A stretch of DNA of 64,000 nt from Ignavibacteriales bacterium. Lineage in GTDB: Bacteria > Bacteroidota > Ignavibacteria > Ignavibacteriales > Ignavibacteriaceae. The notes under the pieces are model-generated. The model searched no databases and was not told where the DNA came from. It saw only the letters and a list, made by a program, of their open reading frames with translations. This document shows positions 18,161-27,515 of this stretch, one piece after another; position 1 is the stretch's first letter, and each line of letters begins with the position of its first letter. The stretch lies in contig JADJIA010000005.1 of assembly GCA_016707285.1 (NCBI GenBank), positions 496,001-560,000 on the forward strand. Direction: 5' to 3'. The position numbers and the translations under genes were made by a program.

Positions 18161-19093
18161 TTAAGTTTGAGATGATTCCGGGTTTTGAGCAAGATAGTTT
18201 AATATAATTCCATATCTTAACCCGGTGATTGAGATAGTCGTTCCATCAAGTCCCAGTTTATTTAATACGGTTTTAAGAATTATAGCTCCCGCCCCCATCA
18301 GGTCTTCTCTGCCTGTTATAATCTTTCCATACTTTCCATACTCTTTAAATGGCAAATCAATAAAACCGGAGACCACTTCATCGATGTTTTTAATCGAAAG
18401 TTGATGTTTATGTATCAATTCTCCTTTAAATTCTGTGTATCCGTTGTATAGAGAAAATAAAGTTGTTGGGGTGCCAGCAATTGAGATCGAAAAATCTGAC
18501 ATTCCACGAACATTTTCAAGTTCAGAAAAATAGTGATTACAAAAATCTGATAGCTCATCAAGATTCGATTTTGAAAGCGAATCTTTATTTACAAATTTTT
18601 CTCTCAAGGTAACGACACCTGTAGTAAAGCTTTTTCTGAAGAGAAGATTATTGTTGTTTTTGCAGGTTATTTCAGTGCTGCCTCCACCAATATCAATAAC
18701 TGCAATGTTTTGATTTTTGTCAAAATCTGCCGTTGCACCTAAAAATGAAGATTCAGCTTCCTCTTCTCCCGAAATTATCTTCAGATCAATTCCCGTCTCA
18801 CTCTTTACAATGCGGATTACCTCAGGAGTATTCTTTGCAATTCTGAAAACATTGGTTCCACAAGCGATAATTTTTGTGACCTTGTATTCGTTGCAAACTG
18901 CTTTATACTCATTGTATATCCTGCACAATTCTTTGATTTTTTCCTCTTTGATGATTCCCGATTTTGCAACATCTTCTCCGAGGCGTGGCATGTTATGTAT
19001 TTCTGTCAATTTTTGTATTAAATTTGATCCCACCGGTGTTGCAATTAGAAGCAGAATCGTATTTGTTCCGGTGTCGATTGAGGCAATATTCAT
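18161..19093 (-). CDS. Ppx/GppA phosphatase family protein
   Basis: ASKHA-fold phosphatase acting on polyphosphate or guanosine pentaphosphate. IDTGTNTILLLIA (phosphate 1 loop), VIDIGGGSTEI (phosphate 2) and a C-terminal GGAI-like MGAGAIIL segment are visible. At 310 aa it is the short one-domain form, without the HD-like C-terminal domain of E. coli Ppx. Such short forms occur throughout Bacteroidetes. Which substrate is used cannot be read from the sequence. It is transcribed alone, from a 96-bp region shared with the next plus-strand gene. Confidence 0.88.
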   Translation of the reverse strand: MNIASIDTGTNTILLLIATPVGSNLIQKLTEIHNMPRLGEDVAKSGIIKEEKIKELCRIYNEYKAVCNEYKVTKIIACGTNVFRIAKNTPEVIRIVKSETGIDLKIISGEEEAESSFLGATADFDKNQNIAVIDIGGGSTEITCKNNNNLLFRKSFTTGVVTLREKFVNKDSLSKSNLDELSDFCNHYFSELENVRGMSDFSISIAGTPTTLFSLYNGYTEFKGELIHKHQLSIKNIDEVVSGFIDLPFKEYGKYGKIITGREDLMGAGAIILKTVLNKLGLDGTTISITGLRYGIILNYLAQNPESSQT

Positions 19094-19189
19094 ATATTTT
19101 TCTTATTTTTTGAAATTGGAATATCTAAATTATTATATTTACACAATTTATTAACCTTTTCTGAAGTTTTAGATTTAAATACTTTCTCT

Positions 19190-19462
19190 ATGAAAATAAA
19201 AGAAAAAGAACTGGAATCTTTAATCAACGAGCTCAAAGACCTTGCATATCAGCTTGGTGCGACAGTAAGATTTGAGAAGGGTGATTTTCGTGGCGGCTAT
19301 TGTATCCTTAACGAATCGAAGGTTGTTGTGATAAATAAAAATGCCAATGATCAACGCCGGGCGAACATTCTTGCATCTGCATTAAAAGATTTGGGTATTG
19401 ATTCAATTTATGTCTCTCCCAAAGTAAGAGAATTTATAGATTCAATGGCGGAGCCAAAATGA
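19190..19462 (+). CDS. Small conserved-looking protein of unknown function
   Basis: A 90-aa cytoplasmic-looking protein with an N-terminal amphipathic helix (KEKELESLINELKDLAYQLG), then FRGGYCILNESKVVVINK, which looks like a beta hairpin, then a helix (DQRRANILASALKDLG). The pattern GGxCxL...VVVINK...RxxxLAxAL resembles small unnamed proteins in other phyla, from memory only. It overlaps aroQ by 4 nt (ATGA), so it is a real, translated gene in an aroQ/HAD operon. I do not assign a function. Confidence 0.7.
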   Translation: MKIKEKELESLINELKDLAYQLGATVRFEKGDFRGGYCILNESKVVVINKNANDQRRANILASALKDLGIDSIYVSPKVREFIDSMAEPK

Positions 19463-19902
19463 AGATTTCTGTTATCCATGGTGCAAATTTGAACTTGCTT
19501 GGAGAGAGAGAGAGTTCCAATTACGGTTCACTTACACTTACACAAATCGAAAAACTTTTGTGCAGAAGATTCCCTGAAATTATTTTTGATTTTTTTCAGA
19601 GCAATATAGAAGGTGAGATTGTTGAAAAGATTCAATCATTAAGAAACGGGGAAGGCCACCTGATAATTAATCCGGGTGGATATGCCCATACTTCAGTGGT
19701 TATAAGAGACGCCCTTGAGCTGTTTAAGAATTTTAAAGTGGAAGTCCACCTGTCGCATCTTGCCAAAAGAGAAGATTTTAGACAGCAATTAATCACAGCA
19801 TCAGCATGTGACGGATATTTGTCAGGATTTAAAGAACTTGGTTATTATGCAGCAGTTGAACTGATAAAAGAGAGTCTAAATAAAGGAATTACAGATGATT
19901 AA
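19459..19902 (+). CDS. aroQ: 3-dehydroquinate dehydratase, type II
   Basis: Dehydrates 3-dehydroquinate in the shikimate pathway. Type II (dodecameric) motifs are clear: the HGANLNLLGERE lid start, Tyr in SSNYGSLT, FFQSNIEGEIVEKI, NPGGYAHTSVVIRDAL and VHLSHLAKRE. At 147 aa it has the standard length. It overlaps its upstream neighbour by 4 nt and the HAD gene by 8 nt. Confidence 0.96.
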   Translation: MKISVIHGANLNLLGERESSNYGSLTLTQIEKLLCRRFPEIIFDFFQSNIEGEIVEKIQSLRNGEGHLIINPGGYAHTSVVIRDALELFKNFKVEVHLSHLAKREDFRQQLITASACDGYLSGFKELGYYAAVELIKESLNKGITDD

Positions 19903-20575
19903 AGCCGTTATCTTTGATCTCGACAATACACTTGTTGATTTCATGAAAATGAAAAGACTGTCAATTGAGGCTGCTCTTACGGCAATGATTGATGCCGGTT
20001 TGCAGTTAAGTTTAGCAGAAGCGTCTGCTGAGATTGATAAAATATACAAAGAACAAGGTATTGAGTATCAACAGGTATTTGATCTTTTTTTAACTCAACA
20101 ACTTGGAATGATCAATCATAAAATTTTGAGTTCCGGGATTGTTGCCTACAGAAAAGCCAGGGAGGCAAACCTGATTCCTTATCCACATGTTTATTCCAGC
20201 TTAAATCAGTTGGTGAAGATGGGAATAAAACTTGGTATTCTTTCTGATGCCCCAAGCAAGGAAGCCTGGCTTCGACTCGCATATCTTAATTTTCACCATA
20301 TTTTTGATGAAGTTGTAACTTTTGATGATACCGGAGAGAGAAAACCAAGTCCTGTTCCATTTATGGCGATTCTTAGAAAATTGGGTGTGGAACCGGCAGA
20401 AGCAGTGATGGTGGGGGATTGGGCGGAAAGAGATATCGTTGGAGCATCGAATGTGGGGATCAAAACTGCATTTGCCAAATATGGCGACACATTCAACACA
20501 CCATTTCATAATGCTGATTATGAATTGAATGATTTTTCAGAAATTCTTGAAATAATCAAGAAAGAAAACAGTTAA
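19895..20575 (+). CDS. HAD-family hydrolase
   Basis: A 226-aa class I HAD phosphatase. Motif I is IFDLDNTLVDF at the N-terminus, motif II is LSDAP (about 113-117), motif III Lys lies in GERKPSP, and motif IV is GDWAERDIVGA. The four-helix cap between about residues 15 and 85 is the C1 type seen in phosphoglycolate phosphatase-like enzymes. The substrate is unknown. It overlaps aroQ by 8 nt and ends the operon. Confidence 0.87.
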   Translation: MIKAVIFDLDNTLVDFMKMKRLSIEAALTAMIDAGLQLSLAEASAEIDKIYKEQGIEYQQVFDLFLTQQLGMINHKILSSGIVAYRKAREANLIPYPHVYSSLNQLVKMGIKLGILSDAPSKEAWLRLAYLNFHHIFDEVVTFDDTGERKPSPVPFMAILRKLGVEPAEAVMVGDWAERDIVGASNVGIKTAFAKYGDTFNTPFHNADYELNDFSEILEIIKKENS

Positions 20576-20588
20576 CAAGTGGCTCTTC

Positions 20589-20619
20589 TTTGCAGAGTTT
20601 AACTTATTTCATACATTTG
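20589..20619 (+). promoter_or_regulatory. Bacteroidetes-type promoter of the MerR gene
   Basis: TTTG at 20589-20592 and TACATTTG at 20612-20619 are separated by exactly 19 nt, the published Bacteroidetes consensus TTTG-N19-TAnnTTTG. The -7 element ends 23 nt before the ATG at 20643, and the site lies in a 67-bp intergenic gap. Confidence 0.68.
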
Positions 20620-20642
20620 TAATCTAAATTTTTACGGTTCTG

Positions 20643-21077
20643 ATGAAAGATTTTAACATTAAGAAGCTTTACTACTCGATTAGTGAAGTAAGTAAAATCA
20701 CAGAAGTTGAACAATATGTTCTTCGCTTCTGGGAAAATGTTTTTGAGCAACTCAGGCCACAAAAAAACAGGGCCGGCAACAGAATATATACTAATAAAGA
20801 GATTGAACTGATTCTCTTTATTAAAAGTCTGTTGCGTGACCAGAAATATACTATTGAAGGTGCCAAAAAAGTATTAATCGACCAGTATAAAGGTAAAATA
20901 CCTGCTCTGGAAGATATCAGCAGAGATGAAATTCAGATTAACGATGAGGAACTCTCGGAAGAGAATGTTAATCTGGATATTGAAACCGAAAAAGAAGTTA
21001 CCGAAGAGAGATCGGAACTTTATAAAGATCTTGTTGAGATAAAAACTTTTTTGGAAATCCTTAAGTCAAAACTTTAA
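20643..21077 (+). CDS. MerR-family transcriptional regulator
   Basis: A 144-aa protein with an N-terminal winged HTH (YYSISEVSKITEVEQYVLRFWE; wing with NRAGNRIYT), followed by an acidic coiled-coil tail rather than the Cys-rich metal-sensing loop of classical MerR. It therefore probably does not sense a metal. This short type with tRNA-Pro just downstream is a gene order I recall also from Proteobacteria. It is the only gene between its promoter and the tRNA, which follows after 4 nt, so both may share a transcript. Confidence 0.85.
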   Translation: MKDFNIKKLYYSISEVSKITEVEQYVLRFWENVFEQLRPQKNRAGNRIYTNKEIELILFIKSLLRDQKYTIEGAKKVLIDQYKGKIPALEDISRDEIQINDEELSEENVNLDIETEKEVTEERSELYKDLVEIKTFLEILKSKL

Positions 21078-21081
21078 TGTT

Positions 21082-21158
21082 CGGAACGTAGCGCAGCCCG
21101 GTAGCGCACTACTTTGGGGTAGTAGGGGTCGCGGGTTCAAATCCCGCCGTTCCGACCA
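21082..21158 (+). tRNA. tRNA-Pro (anticodon GGG)
   Basis: A complete cloverleaf. Acceptor CGGAACG (21082-21088) pairs with CGTTCCG (21148-21154), followed by A and an encoded CCA. The D-arm stem is GCGC/GCGC, and the anticodon stem CTACT/AGTAG closes the loop TTGGGGT, giving anticodon GGG. The T-arm is GCGGG-TTCAAAT-CCCGC. It reads CCC and CCU proline codons. Confidence 0.96.
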
Positions 21159-21219
21159 TTCTTTTCTTGAATCAATTGGGAATTTAGCCCAATAATTCAA
21201 CCAGCCTGATCATTTTACC

Positions 21220-21250
21220 TTTTATTCCTTCTTCTTATTTAATAAATTTG
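21220..21250 (+). promoter_or_regulatory. Probable Bacteroidetes-type promoter of purF
   Basis: TAAATTTG at 21243-21250 matches the TAnnTTTG -7 element and ends 25 nt before the purF ATG. At the expected 19-nt distance the -33 box is TTTT (21220-21223) instead of TTTG. The rest of the 117-bp gap after the tRNA shows no obvious riboswitch. Confidence 0.45.
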
Positions 21251-21275
21251 TTATCCCCTAATAAATTATACTTCG

Positions 21276-22754
21276 ATGGAAATAACTATAAGCAGAACCA
21301 AATGTTTTTGCGGAATTTTTGGAATAACCAACCATAAAAATGCCGCTATGATGTCGTACTATGGCCTTCACGCTCTCCAACACAGAGGCCAGGAAGCCTC
21401 GGGCATGGTTACACATGATCGGGAGAACGGTAAAGATGTTTTTAGAATCATTAAGGGCGAGGGGTTGGTCTCCGAGGTGTTTGATGATTTCGACGAATGG
21501 CAACCCCAACTTACAGGAAATGCTGCCATTGGGCACAACCGATATTCCACGACAGGTTCCTCCAATTCCAGAAAAAATATTCAACCCTTTATTGTTAACT
21601 ATCACTCCGGCAATCTGGCTGTAGCTCATAATGGCAATTTAACGAATGATACAAAACTTCGAAAATGGCTCGAGAGTGAAGGATCCATTTTTCAAACAAC
21701 CTCCGATACCGAGGTAATTCTCCATCTAATTGCAAAAAGTAAAAAAAAGAGTCAGATTGATCAGATTGTTGAAGCTCTTGACTTCCTTGAAGGGGCTTTT
21801 TCTGTTGTAATTTTAACCGATAATTATCTGGTGGCTGCAAGAGACAAATTAGGTTTTAGACCATTATGTCTGGGTAAACTTGGTGATTCTTATGTTGTTG
21901 CTTCTGAAACATGTGCATTTGATATAATTTCCGCAGAATATATTAGAGATATTGAACCCGGTGAAGTTGTTGTAATACCATTGATAGATGGGGATTCCGA
22001 GCTTGAATCAAGAGCACTTGAAGGAAAAAATGGAGAAAGAAAACAGTGCATCTTTGAATACATCTATTTTTCGCGGCCCGACAGTATGATCTTTGGACAT
22101 TATGTTGATAAAATTAGAAGACGCCTCGGGAAAATTCTTGCAAGAAAATACCCGGTTTTACCCGTCAAACCCGACGAAAAAGTAATTGTGATGAGCGTGC
22201 CCGACAGTTCAAACACTGCCGCCCTTGGATATGCCAGGGAACTTGAAAAAATGGGAGTTGATGCACGATTTGAGATCGGACTGCTTCGAAGCCATTATAT
22301 CGGACGAACTTTCATCGAACCCGGACAGGAGAACCGTGAAATGAGAGTTAAAATAAAGTTTAATCCTGTGAAAGGTGTCTTAAAAGACAAAATAGTTGTT
22401 GTGGTTGATGATTCAATTGTCAGGGGAACAACATCAAAACAGTTGATCAACCTGATCAGAGAAGCCGGACCAAAAGAGATTCATTTCAGAATTTCTTCCC
22501 CCCCCATTATGCATTCATGTTATTATGGAATGGATTTCCCTTCAAAAGAGGAATTAATAGCATTTAAAATGGATGGTAATGTTGATGCCATTAAAGATTA
22601 CATTGGAGTTGATTCACTAAGCTATCTTACAATCGCTGACCTGCAGGAAGCGGTGAAAGAAGATAATCCTGATGACTATTGCACAGCTTGTTTTTCAGGT
22701 GAATACCCCACCAGAGTTGATTTCAATTTTACCAAGGAGCATTATGAAGTTTAA
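21276..22754 (+). CDS. purF: Amidophosphoribosyltransferase
   Basis: First committed step of purine synthesis: PRPP plus glutamine to phosphoribosylamine. The protein starts with an 11-residue propeptide that must be cut before the catalytic Cys12 (CGIFGI), as in the Bacillus type. The glutaminase domain (HALQHRGQEASG, GHNRYSTTGSS) is followed by the PRTase domain with VVVDDSIVRGTTS near residue 370. At 492 aa it has the normal length. Cys residues in the last 60 aa (DYCTACFSGEYP) match the Fe-S-type ligands of Bacillus PurF. Its last 11 nt overlap the next gene. Confidence 0.96.
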   Translation: MEITISRTKCFCGIFGITNHKNAAMMSYYGLHALQHRGQEASGMVTHDRENGKDVFRIIKGEGLVSEVFDDFDEWQPQLTGNAAIGHNRYSTTGSSNSRKNIQPFIVNYHSGNLAVAHNGNLTNDTKLRKWLESEGSIFQTTSDTEVILHLIAKSKKKSQIDQIVEALDFLEGAFSVVILTDNYLVAARDKLGFRPLCLGKLGDSYVVASETCAFDIISAEYIRDIEPGEVVVIPLIDGDSELESRALEGKNGERKQCIFEYIYFSRPDSMIFGHYVDKIRRRLGKILARKYPVLPVKPDEKVIVMSVPDSSNTAALGYARELEKMGVDARFEIGLLRSHYIGRTFIEPGQENREMRVKIKFNPVKGVLKDKIVVVVDDSIVRGTTSKQLINLIREAGPKEIHFRISSPPIMHSCYYGMDFPSKEELIAFKMDGNVDAIKDYIGVDSLSYLTIADLQEAVKEDNPDDYCTACFSGEYPTRVDFNFTKEHYEV

Positions 22755-25700
22755 ACATCTGTTGATGACGGCGGTAATCCTTTTATCCAATGTAAGCTTT
22801 ACACAAGAGATATATTTTGTAAAGTTTAAGGATAATATACAAGCTACAGATGTAAAATCAAGTCTGGAATCAAGGATTTCTTCAATTCTTCAAACTGATG
22901 CCCCTCTTAACAGTAAACAACTTTCTGTGGTGCCTTTTGCCAAAGGTCTGGCAGAACGAATTCCGGCACTCAGCAGGATTGTTGTTCTAAAATCGACCGG
23001 AACAACTGCGATAGAAGACCTGGTGGGATCGTTAAAAAATGATTCTGACATTCTTTATGTGCAAAAAGGCTCAGAATATAAAATCGATTTTATTCCCAAC
23101 GACAGTTTGGTCAATACTCAATGGGCACTCTCAAAAATAAGCGCGTATGAAGCCTGGGAGATTACTCAGGGAGCCGATACGGTAGTAGTGAGTGTGATTG
23201 ACACCGGAATTGATTATAAACACCCTGACCTTGTTAACAAGGTATTTATCAATAACGGCGAAACCGGCACTGACTCACAGGGCAGGGATAAAAAAAGTAA
23301 TGGTGTGGATGATGATAATAATGGTTTTATCGATGATTATATGGGATGGGACTTTACAGACCGAACAGGTTTTCCGTTTGATACCACAGGAGGTGACTAT
23401 CTTGACTGGGATAACGATCCCATGGATGAAAATCTCTTCTCTCATGGAACCTCGGTAGCAGGATTGATTGGAGCTGAAACCAATAATGGAATGGGTATTG
23501 CGGGTGTAGCTCCAAAAATCAGGATTTTAAATAACAGAGCTTTTGATCCCCAGGGTTATGGGGAAGAAGATGATGTTGCAGCGGCAATATTATACTCCGT
23601 ATTGATGGGTGCAAAGGTTATCAACATGAGTTTTGGTGACTATTCCTACTCACATGTACTTAAAGATGTGGTTCAATATGCTTACTCAAAAAATGTTGTT
23701 TTAGTGGCAAGTTCCGGCAACTCAAACTCTCCGGACCCACATTATCCCTCCGGCTACAGTGAAGTGATTTCGGTTGGCAATTCAACTTCTGAAGATTTTG
23801 TTGCCGGCAGCTCAAATTATGGTTCCACTTTGGATATGGTTGCTCCGGGAACTCAGGTTAAAACCACTTCCAGGAACTGGAATTACTCCGATTTTAATGG
23901 AACATCAGCAGCAGCTCCTTTTGTATCGGCTTCTGCTGCCATGATTTTATCACTCAAATCGTTCTCAAATGAGGAAGTAAAACAGATTTTGAAATCCACC
24001 GCCGATGATATTGGTCAGCAGGGGTGGGACCAAAGAGCAGGGGCAGGGAGACTAAATTTATTAAGAGCTCTTACTGTGTTGGCACCTTCTTCAGTAAAAT
24101 TTAATTTTCCCCGGCAGGATTATTCCTCCTCAGAGGATACATTAAGGATTAACGCTACAATACTCTCTTCCTATTTTAAATCATTTTCATTGGAATATGG
24201 AACCGGATTAAATCCAACCTCATGGACAGTTCTGATTGATCAGGAAAAAAATCAGGTTTCCGGCAAGGATATTTTTAATTTTCCGATAGCCGGATTAAAG
24301 GACACTGTCTATACTCTCAGAATTAAAGTTGAACAAACCAATGCTTTCACAGCCGAGGAGAGAGTCAACTTCAGGATAAAAAGAGCCGGAACAAAAGGTG
24401 AACTTATTTCACTTTTACCTGCTTATTATGGTGATAAACCGACTTTCATGGCTGCCGTTTACACAGAAGACCCTGCAGTGGTTAAAATGTATTATAAAAA
24501 ATTATCAGATGTATCTTTTTCATATGTTACTCTTGATGGTTTTTCAACCAACACCGGTTTTGTCAAACAATTGCACTATGGGTTTGTACCAAAATCACAG
24601 GTGAGTGCATCAGATTTTTATGAAATTTATTTTGAAGTGATAAACGAAGGTGGATTCACGACGATAATCCGTGATTCGGTGAGTAGAAATTTCACTTTAA
24701 ACAGTAGTGACCTTTTCCGAACATTCGAGAAAACAGAGAAAAATTACACTCTCCCTGGTGGTTACATTTTTGATAAATCGATTACTTTGCCGGGAAATAA
24801 AAAAGGTGCACTGTTAAGGGAAGTAATGACTCCCGAGACAACAGTCCTTTTTGAATTTGAAAATAACACTTTCACTCCTTCAGCAGTTGATACTTTATAT
24901 CGAAAGATCGCAAAGGATTATGGAGACTTTAATAAGGATGGAATAAACGATCTCCTCTCGTTATGGGGATATTCTGCCCATATTCATAGACAAATGGACA
25001 CAAAACCTCATTTTCAGTTGACAACCTCTGCTGACACTTCATTCTTTTGGCCTATAGGTGTCTTTGATTTGGACAGGGATAATAAAAATGAACTGCTTGC
25101 TGTAAGGAATGATACAACTATAGTAATATATTCGGTGAATAACGATCTGTCACTTACATACAAGTCGCGGTTTTACAATACTTCGGGAATGGGTTTTGGC
25201 GGTAATATTTTTAACAGTCCTTTTGTAATCGTAAAAGATATAGACAGAGACAACAAAACTGAGATTGTCTTTACCGATTCTGACGGTGATATTGTCATTC
25301 TTAAAGTAAATTCACTAACTGACATAAAGCCCGATAAGTTGATCCGAACCGGGTACGTTTCAAGTTCGTCATTCATCGCAGTGGGTGATTTTAATAATGA
25401 TAATAATCAGGATATAGCAGTTTTACTGCAAGCTGTTCCGGATGTTGATATTGCCCCTTACAACAGGGTGCTTATATTTAATTTTAATGGCAGCGACCTG
25501 AATGTTATTTATGATAATGCATTTGTTGATCCGGCTGTTGAATTTAAATCAACTTTTCAAAGAGCATCAAACTCACTGAAGTTTTTTGATATCGATGGCG
25601 ATCTAAAAGAAGAACTGCTGATGTTCACTTATCCATATGCATATGTTATAAAAAGTGACGGTTTTACCGGGAGAGTGATTTCTTACGATGAGAACATTAA

Positions 25701-26955
25701 TACCAATGCAATTTTAATTGAGGATTATGATGGTAATGGAGTTCCTGAGATAGCTTATCCCTACGGTAATATTGTTAAGTTTTTTGAGTTCCGGCAGACT
25801 TCTCTGTTTGCACCCACGCTAATCTCTGCTAAATCAATTGATGATACAAGTGTGCAGATAAAATTCCTTGGATTGGGCTCAAAACATTACATTTACAGAG
25901 GTACCACGGAAAATAATATAGCACTTTTTGATTCCACTAATTTGATGGATTATATTGACACACGGGTAACGCTGGGAAGCAGTTATTATTATCAAATTGG
26001 AAGTATCTCAGGAAATAACAGCGCCAAATCAAAGGTATTTGTAGTTTATCATCACTCTCCTGCAAGTTTTGTTTCTTCCTCAATTAAAACCGACCGTTCA
26101 GTTGAAGTAAAGTATTCTTCAAAAGTTAAAAAGGAAATTGACGATCCATCCAAAATATACCTGATTACCGGAGGTGAGAAGGTCCCGCTCTCATCATATA
26201 CGCCTTCAGGTGAAAACTCCTTTTTGTTGACCTTCCCTCGTAAATTTTCACCGGGTGGAAACATGGTTATAACAGGGGGACTTGTGGATTATTATGGTTC
26301 TTCCATTTCAGAAGATACTATCCGTTTCAGCTATACCCCTCAACCGGGAGAACAACAATTTTATATTGAGAATTTTACAATTCTTGATAATTATACAGTT
26401 ACAGTTACTTTTAATCTTGAAGTTGATATGGCAACCGCGTCAGTAACAAATAACTACCTTTTTTCTCCGGATAATAGTGTCACTTCTGTAACCGCGGGTC
26501 CAAACAGCAGAACAGTGGTTCTAAGTTTAAAAGGAGCAAAACCAATTGGTGCACTTGGAAAAGAATATACCCTCACTATTAAAAATTTAAGGTCGTCTGC
26601 CCAATCAGGTGCTATTGTTATCAATCAAAATGCCGGGGCAACCATTGTTCTTACTGCAACAGCCGTAAATCTTGATGATATATATGTTTATCCAAGTCCT
26701 GTTGACAGATCAAAACATGGATCAGTTACATTTGCCAATCTGCCAAGAAATGTGGATATCATCATTTTTAATTTGGAAGGACGCAGAATAGCAGAATTTA
26801 CGGAGAGTGATGGTAACGGTGGAGTAACCTGGAACCTCACCGATTCTGATGGTAGAGAGGTTCCATCCGGAGTATATATCTTCCGTGCTGCCATGACAGA
26901 TGGCAAGGGGGAAGAATTGTCAACCAAACTTGGAAAAATTGCGATAATCAGATGA
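22744..26955 (+). CDS. Large secreted subtilisin-like protease with C-terminal sorting domain
   Basis: The ATG at 22744, inside purF, gives a good signal peptide (KHLLMTAVILLSNVSFTQ) and a 1403-aa protein. A prodomain (about 20-115) is followed by an S8 domain with the triad Asp153 (VIDTGID), His234 (SHGTSVAG) and Ser388 (NGTSAAAP), and Asn326 as oxyanion residue. Downstream are a beta-rich region, FG-GAP/VCBS-like repeats with Asp-rich loops (DFNKDGIND, DLDRDNKNE, DIDRDNKTE, DFNNDNNQD; about 720-1020), an FN3-like part and a C-terminal domain (about 1325-1403) ending PSGVYIFRA...KIAIIR, which looks like a T9SS type A sorting domain. Expected at the cell surface or outside. Confidence 0.88.
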   Translation: MKFKHLLMTAVILLSNVSFTQEIYFVKFKDNIQATDVKSSLESRISSILQTDAPLNSKQLSVVPFAKGLAERIPALSRIVVLKSTGTTAIEDLVGSLKNDSDILYVQKGSEYKIDFIPNDSLVNTQWALSKISAYEAWEITQGADTVVVSVIDTGIDYKHPDLVNKVFINNGETGTDSQGRDKKSNGVDDDNNGFIDDYMGWDFTDRTGFPFDTTGGDYLDWDNDPMDENLFSHGTSVAGLIGAETNNGMGIAGVAPKIRILNNRAFDPQGYGEEDDVAAAILYSVLMGAKVINMSFGDYSYSHVLKDVVQYAYSKNVVLVASSGNSNSPDPHYPSGYSEVISVGNSTSEDFVAGSSNYGSTLDMVAPGTQVKTTSRNWNYSDFNGTSAAAPFVSASAAMILSLKSFSNEEVKQILKSTADDIGQQGWDQRAGAGRLNLLRALTVLAPSSVKFNFPRQDYSSSEDTLRINATILSSYFKSFSLEYGTGLNPTSWTVLIDQEKNQVSGKDIFNFPIAGLKDTVYTLRIKVEQTNAFTAEERVNFRIKRAGTKGELISLLPAYYGDKPTFMAAVYTEDPAVVKMYYKKLSDVSFSYVTLDGFSTNTGFVKQLHYGFVPKSQVSASDFYEIYFEVINEGGFTTIIRDSVSRNFTLNSSDLFRTFEKTEKNYTLPGGYIFDKSITLPGNKKGALLREVMTPETTVLFEFENNTFTPSAVDTLYRKIAKDYGDFNKDGINDLLSLWGYSAHIHRQMDTKPHFQLTTSADTSFFWPIGVFDLDRDNKNELLAVRNDTTIVIYSVNNDLSLTYKSRFYNTSGMGFGGNIFNSPFVIVKDIDRDNKTEIVFTDSDGDIVILKVNSLTDIKPDKLIRTGYVSSSSFIAVGDFNNDNNQDIAVLLQAVPDVDIAPYNRVLIFNFNGSDLNVIYDNAFVDPAVEFKSTFQRASNSLKFFDIDGDLKEELLMFTYPYAYVIKSDGFTGRVISYDENINTNAILIEDYDGNGVPEIAYPYGNIVKFFEFRQTSLFAPTLISAKSIDDTSVQIKFLGLGSKHYIYRGTTENNIALFDSTNLMDYIDTRVTLGSSYYYQIGSISGNNSAKSKVFVVYHHSPASFVSSSIKTDRSVEVKYSSKVKKEIDDPSKIYLITGGEKVPLSSYTPSGENSFLLTFPRKFSPGGNMVITGGLVDYYGSSISEDTIRFSYTPQPGEQQFYIENFTILDNYTVTVTFNLEVDMATASVTNNYLFSPDNSVTSVTAGPNSRTVVLSLKGAKPIGALGKEYTLTIKNLRSSAQSGAIVINQNAGATIVLTATAVNLDDIYVYPSPVDRSKHGSVTFANLPRNVDIIIFNLEGRRIAEFTESDGNGGVTWNLTDSDGREVPSGVYIFRAAMTDGKGEELSTKLGKIAIIR

Positions 26956-27515
26956 TGTTTGGAATCAAAGCAAAACAGTTTTTTCAAATCTCCAATTTGT
27001 TGAGTCTTTCCCGACTGTTTGGGGCTCTGCCACTTGTTTATTTTTTGTTAAATCCGGAAATATTAGGCAAGCCGGTTGTGCTGATGTTGGTGTTTTTAAT
27101 CAGTTTTACTGACTATTTTGATGGATATTTTGCAAGGAAATTAAATCAGGTCTCCGAGCTCGGAAAAATTCTTGATCCACTTGCTGACAAGGTTCTGGTT
27201 GTTTCAATCGCGATTGCTTTTTTTTCAACCGGAATTCTCGATTTAACTCTTTTTCTTGTTATTGTTCTCCGAGATGTTTTAATAATCATCCCCGGAATAT
27301 TCCTAAGTAAACGGATGGGAGAAGTTCCTGCATCCGATCAGATAGGGAAGTGGACTTTCACATTTATAGGAATATATCTGATACTCGTTTTTATTGATGT
27401 TGACCGGAGTTCACTCCCGATGATAATATATTATTATTCATTGATTGTGTTAATTGTTGTTTCATACCTGAATTATGTAAATCGCGCTTTAAAAGTGTTA
27501 AGGAAAACTAAATGA
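26952..27515 (+). CDS. pgsA: CDP-diacylglycerol-glycerol-3-phosphate 3-phosphatidyltransferase
   Basis: Makes phosphatidylglycerol phosphate from CDP-DAG. The CDP-alcohol phosphatidyltransferase signature DG-x2-AR-x8-G-x3-D-x3-D is seen as DYFDGYFARKL...GKILDPLADK (about residues 53-77). The 187-aa protein has about five hydrophobic helices. It overlaps the subtilase gene by 4 nt (ATGA) and ftsY by 4 nt. A related cardiolipin or phosphatidylserine enzyme is possible but less likely from length and motif spacing. Confidence 0.9.
   Translation: MMFGIKAKQFFQISNLLSLSRLFGALPLVYFLLNPEILGKPVVLMLVFLISFTDYFDGYFARKLNQVSELGKILDPLADKVLVVSIAIAFFSTGILDLTLFLVIVLRDVLIIIPGIFLSKRMGEVPASDQIGKWTFTFIGIYLILVFIDVDRSSLPMIIYYYSLIVLIVVSYLNYVNRALKVLRKTK

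Noticed and set aside
21082..21158. tRNA-Pro as an integration site
   Set aside because: No integrase next to it and no repeat of the tRNA 3' end found in the window; flanking genes are conserved metabolism.
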